From: Cylindrospermum sp. NIES-4074 | GTDB taxonomy: Bacteria; Cyanobacteriota; Cyanobacteriia; Cyanobacteriales; Nostocaceae | DNA: 64,000 nucleotides | Assembly (NCBI GenBank): GCA_003994795.1 | Contig: AP018269.1 | Span: 3,835,677-3,899,676, forward strand | Direction: 5' to 3' | Part shown: one piece after another, positions 47,036 to 54,959 of the stretch | Position numbering within the stretch: position 1 is the stretch's first letter | Layout: each line of letters starts with the position of its first letter | The notes under the pieces: generated by a model | The model's input: only the letters and a program-made list of their open reading frames with translations | The model's database searches: none | What the model was told of the DNA's origin: nothing | Program-made: the position numbers and the translations under genes

Positions 47036-48100
47036 CTATTGTAAGCGCTGTAAACTGCCAGAGTGCTTTAACTGATACAAGTTGACGTTGCCAGTACAGA
47101 ATAATACTGTGGTGATTTCGGCGATTAGCACCTCAGCTAATTCATACAGTGCCGCTTCTGACTCTGCTGCTGCTTGCAGGAAAGGCATTGCTAAACCTGC
47201 GATATCTGCTCCCAAGGCGATCGCTTTTGCTGCATCTAATCCATGACGCAACCCTCCAGAAGCGATTAAAGGGATTTCCCCAGAAATTGCCCGAATGCTT
47301 GTGATACACTCTGCTGTCGGCAAACCCCAATCTGTAAAAGTCCTGCCCAAACGGCGCTGCAATGCAGTTTCTGCCCGTTCACTTTCTACCTTCGCCCAAG
47401 ATGTACCACCTGCACCAGCCACATCAATTGCACTTACCCCAGCCGCAATTAGTTTCTCTGCCATACTTGCGGAAATGCCGTTACCTACTTCTTTAGCAAT
47501 GACGGGCACTGGTAGCTGAAAGCATAATTTAGATATCTTGTCAAGCAATCCCCGGAAGTTAGTATCACCTTTAGTTTGGATGCACTCTTGTAGCGGGTTG
47601 AGGTGTAAAATCAGTGCATCTGCTTCCAGAATTTCAATTATCCGCAGACATTCATCTACGCCATACTGATAATTAAGTTGCACAGCGCCCAAGTTAGCAA
47701 ATAACAGGACATCAGGGGCATACTTGCGGATAGCGAATGTTTCAGCCACCTGGGGTTTTTCCACCGCTACACGCTGGGAACCGACACCCATCGCCATTTT
47801 ATAATGTTGTGCGACTGCTGCTAAACGCTGGTTAATCATTCCCGCTTGTGCTGTTCCCCCAGTCATGGAGGAGATTAACAGCGGTGCGTTGAGGTTTTTC
47901 CCCAAAAAATTGGTGCTGAGGTCGATGTCGTTGCGATCGCATTCCGGTAAGCAACAATGGGTAAAGCGATAGTGTTCTAGTCCATTGGTGACTTGCTGAC
48001 ATTGAACATCTTCTTCTAAACAGATGCGGATATGATCTGCTTTGCGATTTTGGGTTTGCGCTGAATTGCCAGTTGGAAGGTTCACGGGTAATGACTCCAA
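47036..48100 (-). CDS. fni: Isopentenyl-diphosphate delta-isomerase, type 2
   Basis: 354 residues. FMN-dependent isomerase that interconverts IPP and DMAPP for carotenoids, phytol and quinones. Signature segments are [35 protein letters not shown] with metal-binding residues, KEVGNGIS and [11 protein letters not shown]. It is the only isoprenoid gene here. Upstream of sppA on the same strand, with a 75-bp spacer. Confidence 0.94.
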   Translation of the reverse strand: MESLPVNLPTGNSAQTQNRKADHIRICLEEDVQCQQVTNGLEHYRFTHCCLPECDRNDIDLSTNFLGKNLNAPLLISSMTGGTAQAGMINQRLAAVAQHYKMAMGVGSQRVAVEKPQVAETFAIRKYAPDVLLFANLGAVQLNYQYGVDECLRIIEILEADALILHLNPLQECIQTKGDTNFRGLLDKISKLCFQLPVPVIAKEVGNGISASMAEKLIAAGVSAIDVAGAGGTSWAKVESERAETALQRRLGRTFTDWGLPTAECITSIRAISGEIPLIASGGLRHGLDAAKAIALGADIAGLAMPFLQAAAESEAALYELAEVLIAEITTVLFCTGNVNLYQLKHSGSLQRLQ

Positions 48101-48186
48101 GCTTTTACCTTATTGTTACAGTCCCTAGAAAATTTTCACGAACCAAATAGACTAATACCATTTCTCTTAAAGTTTGATACATATGC

Positions 48187-48232
48187 TTGATATTAGCCCC
48201 CCTTTTTAAGGGGGGTTGGGGGGATCTTATTT
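48187..48232. repeat. C-run/G-run palindrome upstream of the MazEF-like pair
   Basis: GCCCCCCTTTTTAAGGGGGG makes a 6-7 bp stem and is followed by TTGGGGGGATCTT. Short form of the repeat at 5191-5266. An in-frame open extension of the antitoxin crosses it but is not coding. Confidence 0.65.
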
Positions 48233-48300
48233 GTTTCAACCTTATGGAGAATTGGTATAAACTAAAATTATACCCGCAGTCAGAAAAAAGGTATAACTCG

Positions 48301-48555
48301 ATGGCAAGTATCAAAACTGCTATTTCGATTGAAGAGTCGCTTTATGAACAAGTAAACGCTTTAGCCAATGAAATGAAAATTCCTCGCAGCAAATTATTCG
48401 CTTTAGCAATGGAAGAATACCTGCGTCGCAAAACAAATCGAGAACTAGTGCAAAGCATTAATGAGGCTTATGCAGATGGTCTAGATGAATCAGAACAAAT
48501 CATGTTAGAAGGAATGCGACACCATCAAGGACAATTAAAAGAAAAAGAATGGTAA
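48301..48555 (+). CDS. Ribbon-helix-helix antitoxin (MazE-like)
   Basis: 84 residues from the ATG at 48301 (MASIKTAISIEESLYEQVNALANEMKIP). The N-terminal ribbon-helix-helix fold binds DNA (SKLFALAMEEYLRRKTNREL), and the acidic C-terminus (ADGLDESEQ) is the likely toxin-binding tail. Overlaps the toxin by 7 bp. The frame is open to 48187 but that part is repeat DNA. Confidence 0.87.
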   Translation: MASIKTAISIEESLYEQVNALANEMKIPRSKLFALAMEEYLRRKTNRELVQSINEAYADGLDESEQIMLEGMRHHQGQLKEKEW

Positions 48556-48917
48556 TTAAGCAAGGGGATATTTACTGGATTGATTTAGGAGAACCCATAG
48601 GTTCAGAGCCAGGTTATATCCGTCCTTATGTGGTGATTCAAAATGATTTGTTCAACGGTTCTCAAATCAAGACGGTGATTGTCTGTACATTAACTTCTAA
48701 TTTGAGGCGATCTAAGGCAATAGGTAATGTGTTACTAGAGTTGGGAGAAGCTAATCTTGATCGGCAAAGTGTGGTGAATGTATCGCAGATTTTTACAGTA
48801 GATAAAGCTTTACTGACTGAGAAAATCGGTAGGCTATCTAAAGAAAGAGTCAGGCAAATTCTAGCAGGATTAGCGATGGTGACAGAACCACGACAAATAG
48901 ATTCGCTTGAAGATTAG
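48549..48917 (+). CDS. MazF/PemK-family endoribonuclease toxin
   Basis: 122 residues. Conserved PemK/MazF features are QGDIYWIDLGEPIGSEPGYIRPYVVIQNDLFN, then TVIVCTLTSN, and NVSQIFTVDKALL. It cleaves mRNA at short specific sites. Paired with the upstream antitoxin. Confidence 0.93.
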   Translation: MVIKQGDIYWIDLGEPIGSEPGYIRPYVVIQNDLFNGSQIKTVIVCTLTSNLRRSKAIGNVLLELGEANLDRQSVVNVSQIFTVDKALLTEKIGRLSKERVRQILAGLAMVTEPRQIDSLED

Positions 48918-49033
48918 AAGCTTGATACTAGTCAATATAATCTGATTATTTATTCTTGCAGCAATGCTTGAAACCGTGCATCATTACAAATGCTGTCAAA
49001 TTAGAAAACAATACTGTTAAGTTAAGCATTTTT

Positions 49034-49128
49034 GTAGGTTGGGTTGAGGAACGAAACCCAACATTTCCGAGATTTTGTTGGGTTTCACTTCGTACTGCTC
49101 CGCAGAAGCAAGCTACAACCCAACCTAC
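49034..49128. repeat. Nested palindromic repeat (GTAGGTTGGGTTG arms)
   Basis: GTAGGTTGGGTTG (49034-49046) and its complement CAACCCAACCTAC (49116-49128) enclose a second inverted pair (GAAACCCAACA / TGTTGGGTTTC). A commonly dispersed cyanobacterial spacer palindrome. Confidence 0.8.
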
Positions 49129-49251
49129 ATAGATACTGAGTTTGGCTGCTTAACTGAACTGTATTGAATTAGAAAAAAATAAATGATAAGTAATCATCCA
49201 GATATGATATTGTAGGGAGATAACCCATCGCGAATTAGAAAAAAAATTTGA

Positions 49252-49266
49252 TCCCGCTTCGCGGGA
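49252..49266. other. 6-bp stem hairpin downstream of the variable region
   Basis: TCCCGC (49252-49257), a 3-nt loop and GCGGGA (49261-49266). It is 57 bp beyond the stop of the caspase-FGE gene. DGR targets often carry a hairpin soon after the variable region, but this one is farther away than in the model case and could be an ordinary repeat. Confidence 0.45.
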
Positions 49267-49323
49267 GAGAAAGGGAAAAGAATAAGAGCGCAGAGCGCAA
49301 AAGGTCAAGAGTATAAAGGGCTA

Positions 49324-51342
49324 CTAAGTCCATGCAGCAGAACACGCAACCCGAAAACCGCTGAGGTAGCTCCCGTCGCCCGCATCGTAGTCGTAGCGAG
49401 ACGCCGAACGGCAATTCTGAGGATAGTTGACCCAAGAACCACCGCGCAGCATACGATAATCATTATCGTTCACCCACACGCTGCCGTCAGTCGGCGCATT
49501 TATATAATTTTCGTGCCACCCATCTTGGCACCATTCCCATATATTACCATGCATATCGTATAAACCAAAAGCATTGGGCGGAAATTTTCCTACATCTGTT
49601 GTTTGCTCAAGATATTTACCTTTTGAACCTAAACCGTAAATGTAGTTACCATCGTAATTTGCCAACTCAGTGGAAATAGTTTCACCAAAATAAAACGGGG
49701 TAGTAGTTCCCGCCCGACAAGCATATTCCCATTCTGCTTCACTGGGTAAGCGATATATTTTCCCTGTCTTGTGAGACAGTCTGGCACAAAACTCTATTGC
49801 ATCATTCCAAAACACATTTTCAACAGGTCGGTTAGCACCTTTAAAACGAGATGGGTCTGAATCTAAATCAATTTTCACCTTTGGTAAAGCTGCAACAGCT
49901 TTCCATTGACTCTGGGTTACAGGATATTTCCCCATGAAAAAGGGTTGAATGGTGACATTATGTTGTGGACTTTCAGAATTACTTCGTTCTAGCTCATTTT
50001 CTGGGGAACCCATGAGAAACTTACCCCCAGGAATCGCCACCATATCCAGAATCACACTATTACCCAAGTCTTCTGTAAAAAACTCCGCTTTTCCCCGACT
50101 ACTATTAATAATTTGCCCCTGAGCATTCACCGTCACCACATCAAACTCAAACTGATTCGCTAAACTCTCCCCACTTTTAACTTCCCTCCTCACCGTTTGC
50201 GGAGATGAGTTGATGGAAGTATCGTTATTAACTTCCCCCCTCCTCGCTTGCGGGGAGGGGTTGGGGGTGGGGTCTTTTTCCTGACCAATCAACCGTGTTT
50301 CAATTGGTGCTACATCTTCATCCCTCAACCCTAAATGTTGCTGATAGTCCCTCAAATCATTAAGGGTTCTTTCACTCAACCTTCCCTCATCTGCAATTGC
50401 TTCAACCAGCGTCGCTTCATACTCTTCCAATTTCCGCTGATATTCCCGGTATGGTTGTTGAACTTCAGCCTCTATCCCATCAGCAACATCAGCAGCAATA
50501 TTCAAAGTGAGACGAAAAGAATTCAACAGACGACGAGCAATTACGTTAAACTTACCCTGATTAATTCGTCGTTCTACTTCCTGACGATACTTTAATTTAG
50601 GGTCATCCTTGGGCGACTTTGCCAGAAAAATCCGATAACCATCCTTAAACGGATAAAATTCTGGTGTCATTGCTGGTGCTGCTTCTCTCACCTTGCTGCT
50701 AGCGTACCCATGCAACTCATCCACCGCAATCAAACCATCTCCATCTTTGTCTGCTGCACCTTTCTCAATTCCCTCAACTAGGTAGTGCGTGTAAACTGAA
50801 AGTTCCAAACCTTCCTGCTCAAATGCATATTGTGTGGAAGTAGCAGCAGTAAGAATTGCCCTTCCCTCACCCCCTAAATGCTGTTCCAGGTTGATAGTAC
50901 TGCTATCTTTAGCCGTCAAACCTTTAGCAAAAGCACCACTAAAGCAGCAATCTAAAATTACCACCATCCGCCTTGACTTGCTTTGGTTCATCCAAAGATG
51001 TACATTTTTCGCTGCTACCGCTGTGGTTGGCCTGAGTTTTCCCCCATCTTTCCGGGTGAAGCGAGTGGAGAAGTAGAAATCACCAGTGTCCTCAGTTACG
51101 CCATGACCAGAGAAATACAAAAGCAGCAAATCTTCTTTTTGGCGATTTGCATACAACTCATAAATAGCATCTTCCATCATCTGGCGTTGGGGGTTTTTCA
51201 ACACATCGGCGTTGTCAAAGCCTCCCATTTCTGGGTTTAACAATACTCGCTGCATGGCTTCGACATCATTAACAGCGTTTGGTAATAGCGATAATCCCGG
51301 TTCATACTCGCTTACCCCTATCAGCAATGCTATCTTCGCCAT
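49324..51342 (-). CDS. Caspase (C14) protein with C-terminal FGE-sulfatase (C-type-lectin-like) domain
   Basis: 672 residues. An N-terminal caspase-like domain (1-250) has the catalytic His in LLYFSGHGVTE and the Cys in VVILDCCFSGA. A helical connector with a coiled-coil character (about 255-350) and a Pro/Ser-rich spacer follow, then an FGE/SUMF1 domain (about 420-672: VAIPGGKFLMGSPENE, YRLPSEAEWEYACRAGT, YDMHGNIWEWCQDGW). The true FGE catalytic Cys pair is not evident, so it is probably a ligand-binding fold, as in DGR targets. The last 38 residues show an adenine-type codon pattern (see 49327-49438). It is co-transcribed with an EACC1-like gene 5 bp upstream. Confidence 0.92.
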   Translation of the reverse strand: MAKIALLIGVSEYEPGLSLLPNAVNDVEAMQRVLLNPEMGGFDNADVLKNPQRQMMEDAIYELYANRQKEDLLLLYFSGHGVTEDTGDFYFSTRFTRKDGGKLRPTTAVAAKNVHLWMNQSKSRRMVVILDCCFSGAFAKGLTAKDSSTINLEQHLGGEGRAILTAATSTQYAFEQEGLELSVYTHYLVEGIEKGAADKDGDGLIAVDELHGYASSKVREAAPAMTPEFYPFKDGYRIFLAKSPKDDPKLKYRQEVERRINQGKFNVIARRLLNSFRLTLNIAADVADGIEAEVQQPYREYQRKLEEYEATLVEAIADEGRLSERTLNDLRDYQQHLGLRDEDVAPIETRLIGQEKDPTPNPSPQARRGEVNNDTSINSSPQTVRREVKSGESLANQFEFDVVTVNAQGQIINSSRGKAEFFTEDLGNSVILDMVAIPGGKFLMGSPENELERSNSESPQHNVTIQPFFMGKYPVTQSQWKAVAALPKVKIDLDSDPSRFKGANRPVENVFWNDAIEFCARLSHKTGKIYRLPSEAEWEYACRAGTTTPFYFGETISTELANYDGNYIYGLGSKGKYLEQTTDVGKFPPNAFGLYDMHGNIWEWCQDGWHENYINAPTDGSVWVNDNDYRMLRGGSWVNYPQNCRSASRYDYDAGDGSYLSGFRVACSAAWT
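49327..49438 (-). other. Putative DGR variable region (VR)
   Basis: The terminal GGSW...GFRV block of the FGE domain (residues 634-672) matches the tail of cyanobacterial DGR targets. From residue 648 to 661 the residues are Ser, Arg, Tyr, Asp, Tyr, Asp, Ala, Gly, Asp, Gly, Ser, Tyr, Leu, Ser. Most codons here end in C (TAC, GAC, TAC, GGC, GAC, AGC, TAC, CTC, AGC) and most are reachable from AAC by changes at A positions only, while the flanking GGSW, CRSA and GFRV codons look constant. The expected template would be Asn-rich. No RT or template repeat is in the window, so the retroelement would act from elsewhere. Confidence 0.65.
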
Positions 51343-51347
51343 CTAGA

Positions 51348-51734
51348 TTATTTAGTATTTTTCAGAAAATCTTGCGCTTGCTGCATCGCAAATTCAAACT
51401 CCTCTCGACTACTGGCTTCGACGTTGAGTTCTCTACCATCAGGGGCTTTGAGTACCAGTTTAATTGGTTTGTTGCTAAAGCGATCGCCTAAAAACCCAAA
51501 CAACGTCTTAATATTAGCCGGATTAACCTCCGCACTCAACAACCCCCACAAAAAGCCACCTAAAGCCTTTGCATTCTCTGGGGTTTCTGCCACTCTCACC
51601 AACTTTGCCTCTTCTACTCCATCCACCTCTTCTAGCTGCGGGAGTAAATTCTCCGCTGCTGCTTGCAATTCCTCATTGTCTGAACTCAGCGCAGCCAGAG
51701 AAATCGTCACCTGAACATTAGAAGTAGTTGCCAT
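51348..51734 (-). CDS. EACC1-like small protein, caspase partner
   Basis: 128 residues: an N-terminal beta strand (VQVTISLAAL), a helix-rich middle, ALGGFLWGLLSAEVNPANIKTLFGFLGDRF, and a C-terminal KPIKLVLKAPDGRELNVEASSREEFEFAM. The strand, helix, and 'KVTAPDGR' strand layout resembles effector-associated constant component 1 (EACC1), a domain reported next to caspase effectors in predicted bacterial conflict systems. Recognition is by remembered pattern, not a search. It ends 5 bp before the caspase-FGE start, so the pair is an operon. Confidence 0.7.
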   Translation of the reverse strand: MATTSNVQVTISLAALSSDNEELQAAAENLLPQLEEVDGVEEAKLVRVAETPENAKALGGFLWGLLSAEVNPANIKTLFGFLGDRFSNKPIKLVLKAPDGRELNVEASSREEFEFAMQQAQDFLKNTK

Positions 51735-51905
51735 CTGGAGCGTCCAAGTAGTATTTATAGTTTATAAAAAAAATTATATACCTTATCCCAGTAAATATGC
51801 AGTTAAAATATCCCTAATTACCCTTTCCCAACAAAAAGAGACACTGAGCCATTCTCCGCGTACCTCTGCGTTAACCTCAGCGTCTCTCTGCGTTAAAAAC
51901 CTCTT

Positions 51906-52316
51906 CTACTTCTGATGCTTTACCTCAACCACAGTATGCACATTCCCACGGGGAGTAAAATCTGTTTTCACCGTAACCTCCAACGGGTCACAAGCCGCCA
52001 CAAAATCATCTAGAATTTGATTAGCTGACTCTTCGTGAGAAATATAGCGATCGCGATAACTATTAATATAAAGCTTCAGCGCTTTTAATTCCACCACCCG
52101 CTCATCAGGTACATAGGTAATGTAAATCGTCGCAAAATCAGGATAGCCTGAAAACGGACATTTACAAGTAAATTCCGGCAAAGTAATATTAATGTCGTAT
52201 CGCCTACCCACACGCGGATTAGGGAATGTAATTAATTTACCTTCCGCAATCTCGCGTTCCCCATACTTAATTTCTGGGCTAGGCTGGGATAAAGTTTCTG
52301 GTGATAAATTGCTCAT
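51906..52316 (-). CDS. queF: NADPH-dependent preQ0 reductase QueF
   Basis: 136 residues, unimodular (short) QueF. The nucleophile Cys and QueF motif are in FTCKCPFSGYPDFATI; the second motif ELKALKLYINSYRDRYISHE binds NADPH. It reduces 7-cyano-7-deazaguanine to preQ1 for tRNA queuosine. No preQ1 riboswitch is obvious in the short 58-bp upstream gap. Confidence 0.95.
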   Translation of the reverse strand: MSNLSPETLSQPSPEIKYGEREIAEGKLITFPNPRVGRRYDINITLPEFTCKCPFSGYPDFATIYITYVPDERVVELKALKLYINSYRDRYISHEESANQILDDFVAACDPLEVTVKTDFTPRGNVHTVVEVKHQK

Positions 52317-52374
52317 AAGTTTAGTAAAGAGAAAGGGGGAGACTCATCACTAATAACTTAACACTCAGCACTCC

Positions 52375-52770
52375 TCACTCTTTTTCCCAATCAGGACAAC
52401 TGAGATCATCCCAACCGTGAGGATGCATCCCACAGACTAATAAGTTACCACCATAAACTTGACCGTGGTAGTTCCTACAACCGATGCAGGCAGGATTTTT
52501 TGCTGCTGTAGCTTCCTCAGCATAGGGAAAACCAGCATCTACTTCTGTCATAGCTTCTTCCATTTCCCAGTAAGCTTCCAAAATGGGTTCAGCCCATTCA
52601 TGTAAATACTGGTCAACTTCAGTGACAATAGTAGTCTGCATTTGCTCAGTAATTTCTTCTGTTAGCTCAAAGAAGGCATCTACTACTTCACCCATGTCTA
52701 AGAAGAAGTTTTCTACTTCCCCAGCTACCGCTTCAATCATGTCAATTAAATCTTTTTGCCACTTTTCCAT
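52375..52770 (-). CDS. Conserved cyanobacterial protein with a C-terminal Cys/His cluster
   Basis: 131 residues. An acidic helical first part (EAVAGEVENFFLDMGEVVDAFFELTEE) is followed by a possible metal site in ACIGCRNYHGQ, LLVCGMHPHGW and DLSCPDWEK (four Cys, several His). Unknown function. On the same strand as queF, 58 bp upstream of it. Confidence 0.8.
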   Translation of the reverse strand: MEKWQKDLIDMIEAVAGEVENFFLDMGEVVDAFFELTEEITEQMQTTIVTEVDQYLHEWAEPILEAYWEMEEAMTEVDAGFPYAEEATAAKNPACIGCRNYHGQVYGGNLLVCGMHPHGWDDLSCPDWEKE

Positions 52771-52916
52771 AAATCTTGAAGCCTTGACTGGCTATAAATT
52801 AATATATCTAGCACTAACTGGATTGAAGCACTAGATTACACCTAAGACAATATTTATTCAACCAGTTTCTGTGGATGGCACTATTTAAAAAATTCAAGGT
52901 AAAAGGCTGCTATTGA

Positions 52917-53297
52917 TTAATCTTGTTGCAGTCGCTTTAACTCTTCTTGCAGTTCTAGCACTTGTTGACGTAGTTTATCCACATTCTCAGGTGCTGCTTC
53001 TTTGGCTGTGGGCCCTTCATCTTCTTCTAAAATTTCGATGCGGCGGGGTTCAGAAGGGGCTGGTTTTTCTGGGGTTTCGTCAGATGTTTGCGGCTGTTGG
53101 GCTTGCTTCATCATATCATCGACAAAGCGACGGGCTTCTTCTGTGGTCATTTCGCCCTTAGCCACCATTTCATCTGCCAGTTTTTGGACTTGCGATCGCA
53201 GTTCGGCTAATTTTCCCCCTGCTTTCTCACTCGCGTAAGAGGCTAACCCAACGCCAAGGTAAAAAGCTTTTTGAACAATATCTCCAAAACCAGGCAT
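52917..53297 (-). CDS. Phasin-like helical protein
   Basis: 126 residues. An N-terminal helix FGDIVQKAFYLGVGLASYASEKAG resembles phasin/PhaF-like small proteins; an acidic Pro-rich linker and a C-terminal coiled coil (NVDKLRQQVLELQEELKRLQQD) follow. Binding to polyhydroxyalkanoate granules or membranes is a guess from type. The SRP RNA gene lies directly upstream on the same strand. Confidence 0.75.
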   Translation of the reverse strand: MPGFGDIVQKAFYLGVGLASYASEKAGGKLAELRSQVQKLADEMVAKGEMTTEEARRFVDDMMKQAQQPQTSDETPEKPAPSEPRRIEILEEDEGPTAKEAAPENVDKLRQQVLELQEELKRLQQD

Positions 53298-53317
53298 TGC
53301 TGCTGACTGCTCCTAAA

Positions 53318-53403
53318 AATAGGGCGACCCGGAGACTACGCCTATCACAAGCATCCCGTATTGCTGCTACCTTCCGGTCCTGACAAAGTTTGGGCGTTGC
53401 AAT
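53318..53403 (-). ncRNA. ffs: Signal recognition particle RNA (4.5S type)
   Basis: The minus strand carries the hallmark apical SRP motif: GTCAGGACCGGAAGGTAGCA at 53384-53365. The flanking segments CAACGCCC and GGGATGC..GGCGT can pair as the long helix, and a CCCTATTTTTA T-run at the 3' end (about 53325-53313) resembles a terminator. The ends are approximate. It works with Ffh in co-translational membrane targeting. Confidence 0.9.
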
Positions 53404-53456
53404 CGCATAGATCCAGGTCTGCTTGCAGTATAGCATCAAAAACTATTATTTGTGTG

Positions 53457-53723
53457 TCATTCCATAACAATTCGCCATTCATATAGTTGATAATTGACGC
53501 AACCGTTTTCCACCAAGGGATCTAGCGCCACAATTGCTTGGGCTTCTTCCATTGACGCCGCCTCAAATAGCATCATCCCGCCTCGGTGCTGCGCCCAATA
53601 GCCTGTCCGCGCTTTGTGTCCTTTGGCAATCAAATCTTGTATATAAGCTTTGTGCGCGGGCACATACTGGTCAAAGGTGGGTTTATCAACTTTGCCTTCT
53701 TCAATCTTTACAAACCAAGGCAT
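53457..53723 (-). CDS. YciI family protein
   Basis: 88 residues. The YCII pattern is visible: a strand at PWFVKIEEG, YVPAHKAYIQDLIAKG with the conserved His, and a Gly-rich GGMMLFEAASMEEAQAIVALDPLVENG. A ferredoxin-like fold of uncertain enzymatic role. Starts near 53723; the spacer to the divergent 2H gene is 127 bp. Confidence 0.9.
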   Translation of the reverse strand: MPWFVKIEEGKVDKPTFDQYVPAHKAYIQDLIAKGHKARTGYWAQHRGGMMLFEAASMEEAQAIVALDPLVENGCVNYQLYEWRIVME

Positions 53724-53850
53724 AACAATTTTGGATTTTGGATTTTGGACTGAAAATGAGATATAATGCTTGATTATTATGTTGGTACTTTGTTATATAT
53801 CTTGATTATATTCCAAGTCATAACCGCTCTATTTTAACCAAAATCCCCAA

Positions 53851-54393
53851 ATGAGCCGTTTTTTTGTTGCGCTTCTACCACCGCAATACATCCAAGATTA
53901 CACCAACCAAATCAAGCAGTATTTTGCCGAGCAGTATGCAAGTTGCGGCGCACAAAAGTCTCCGCCTCATATTACCCTGCAACCACCTTTTGAATGGGCA
54001 GATGGCAATTTGTCAGTTCTAGAAGCAGCCCTCAAGGAGTTTGCTAGTGAGCAACAGCCAGTCCCAGTCACACTCAGCGGGTTTGATGCCTTTGCCCCCC
54101 GCGTCATATACATTAATGTAGTCAAAAGTCAAGCGCTTTTGACTTTACAAGCAAATTTGATGGTGCATTTGGCAAGTCACTTAGGAATTGTTGATCAAGT
54201 TTCTCAAAGCCGTCCTTTTGCACCTCACATGACAGTAGCGTTTCGGGACTTAACTAAGCAGAACTTTCGAGTGGCTTGGCCAGAATTTCAGCAGCGTCAG
54301 TTAAATTTTGAATTTACTGCGGAAAACTTAACGCTGCTGCTGCACGATGGTAAACGTTGGCAGGTTAAATCAGAGTTTAGCTTTTCGACTTAA
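53851..54393 (+). CDS. 2H phosphoesterase (2'-5' RNA ligase-like, ThpR type)
   Basis: 180 residues. The two HxT motifs of the 2H superfamily are present: PPHITLQPPF (His-Ile-Thr) and APHMTVAFRDL (His-Met-Thr). The family cleaves 2',3'-cyclic nucleotides or joins RNA ends via 2'-5' bonds; natural substrate unknown. Its 3' end overlaps the convergent AhpD-like gene by 17 bp. Confidence 0.9.
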   Translation: MSRFFVALLPPQYIQDYTNQIKQYFAEQYASCGAQKSPPHITLQPPFEWADGNLSVLEAALKEFASEQQPVPVTLSGFDAFAPRVIYINVVKSQALLTLQANLMVHLASHLGIVDQVSQSRPFAPHMTVAFRDLTKQNFRVAWPEFQQRQLNFEFTAENLTLLLHDGKRWQVKSEFSFST

Positions 54394-54775
54394 ACACCTC
54401 ATCCACGGGAATCTGATAACCGTTAGCCAAGCGATTAGTCATATTTGCCGTAGCTGCGATCGCCAATAACTCACCTAACATAGTATCACTCATCCCCTTG
54501 GCACGGGCTGCCGCAGTGTGCGACGCAATGCAATAATCACAGCCATTCGTCGCACTCACGGCAATATAAATCAGTTCGCGCATCAGTGGATCAATTTCAC
54601 CGGGACTAGTCATTACCTCCTTCAGCACTTCCCAAGTTCGTCGCAGGGTGGGGGGATGGTTAGCGAGAGATTTCCAGAAGTTATTGATATATTCAGTCTG
54701 TCGAGTAGCGCGGATGTCGTCATATACAGCGCGAACTTCGTCGCTGGCTTCTTCGTATTCAATCAGCTTAGTCAT
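54377..54775 (-). CDS. Carboxymuconolactone decarboxylase / AhpD-like protein
   Basis: 132 residues. The AhpD core motif is NGCDYCIASHTAAARAKGM, with the Cys-x-x-Cys replaced here by CDYC, that is, two Cys three apart, and a following His. Thiol-dependent peroxidase or redox-partner role is typical. Convergent with the 2H gene. Confidence 0.9.
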   Translation of the reverse strand: MTKLIEYEEASDEVRAVYDDIRATRQTEYINNFWKSLANHPPTLRRTWEVLKEVMTSPGEIDPLMRELIYIAVSATNGCDYCIASHTAAARAKGMSDTMLGELLAIAATANMTNRLANGYQIPVDEVFKSKS

Positions 54776-54959
54776 GATTCTATTGAATTAATTTCCCAGC
54801 GAGTGGGTATTCCTTAACCTTTGGTGGTTTCTGTGATAATAGCACCCTGATTACATCTGCGTTGATGCTATTTTCTATAGATCAATTATGTAACCTTTAT
54901 GACTAAAATATTGTTATCACTCAGTGTTTACCATAATAAAGCAAAAACTGTCAGGAATT

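Larger units (their letters stand above)
48918..49323. other. Spacer with palindromic repeats
   Basis: 406 bp. It holds a nested inverted repeat at 49034-49128 and a small G/C hairpin at 49252-49266. No reverse transcriptase or template repeat is present. Confidence 0.6.

Noticed and set aside
48918-49323. DGR template repeat or reverse transcriptase next to the variable region
   Set aside because: I looked for an Asn-codon-rich copy of the FGE tail and RT motifs on both strands in the spacer and neighbours; none is present, so the retroelement must be elsewhere if it exists.
51906-52374. preQ1 riboswitch before queF
   Set aside because: The upstream gap is only 58 bp and shows no pseudoknot-like C-rich loop and A-rich tail that I can pair.
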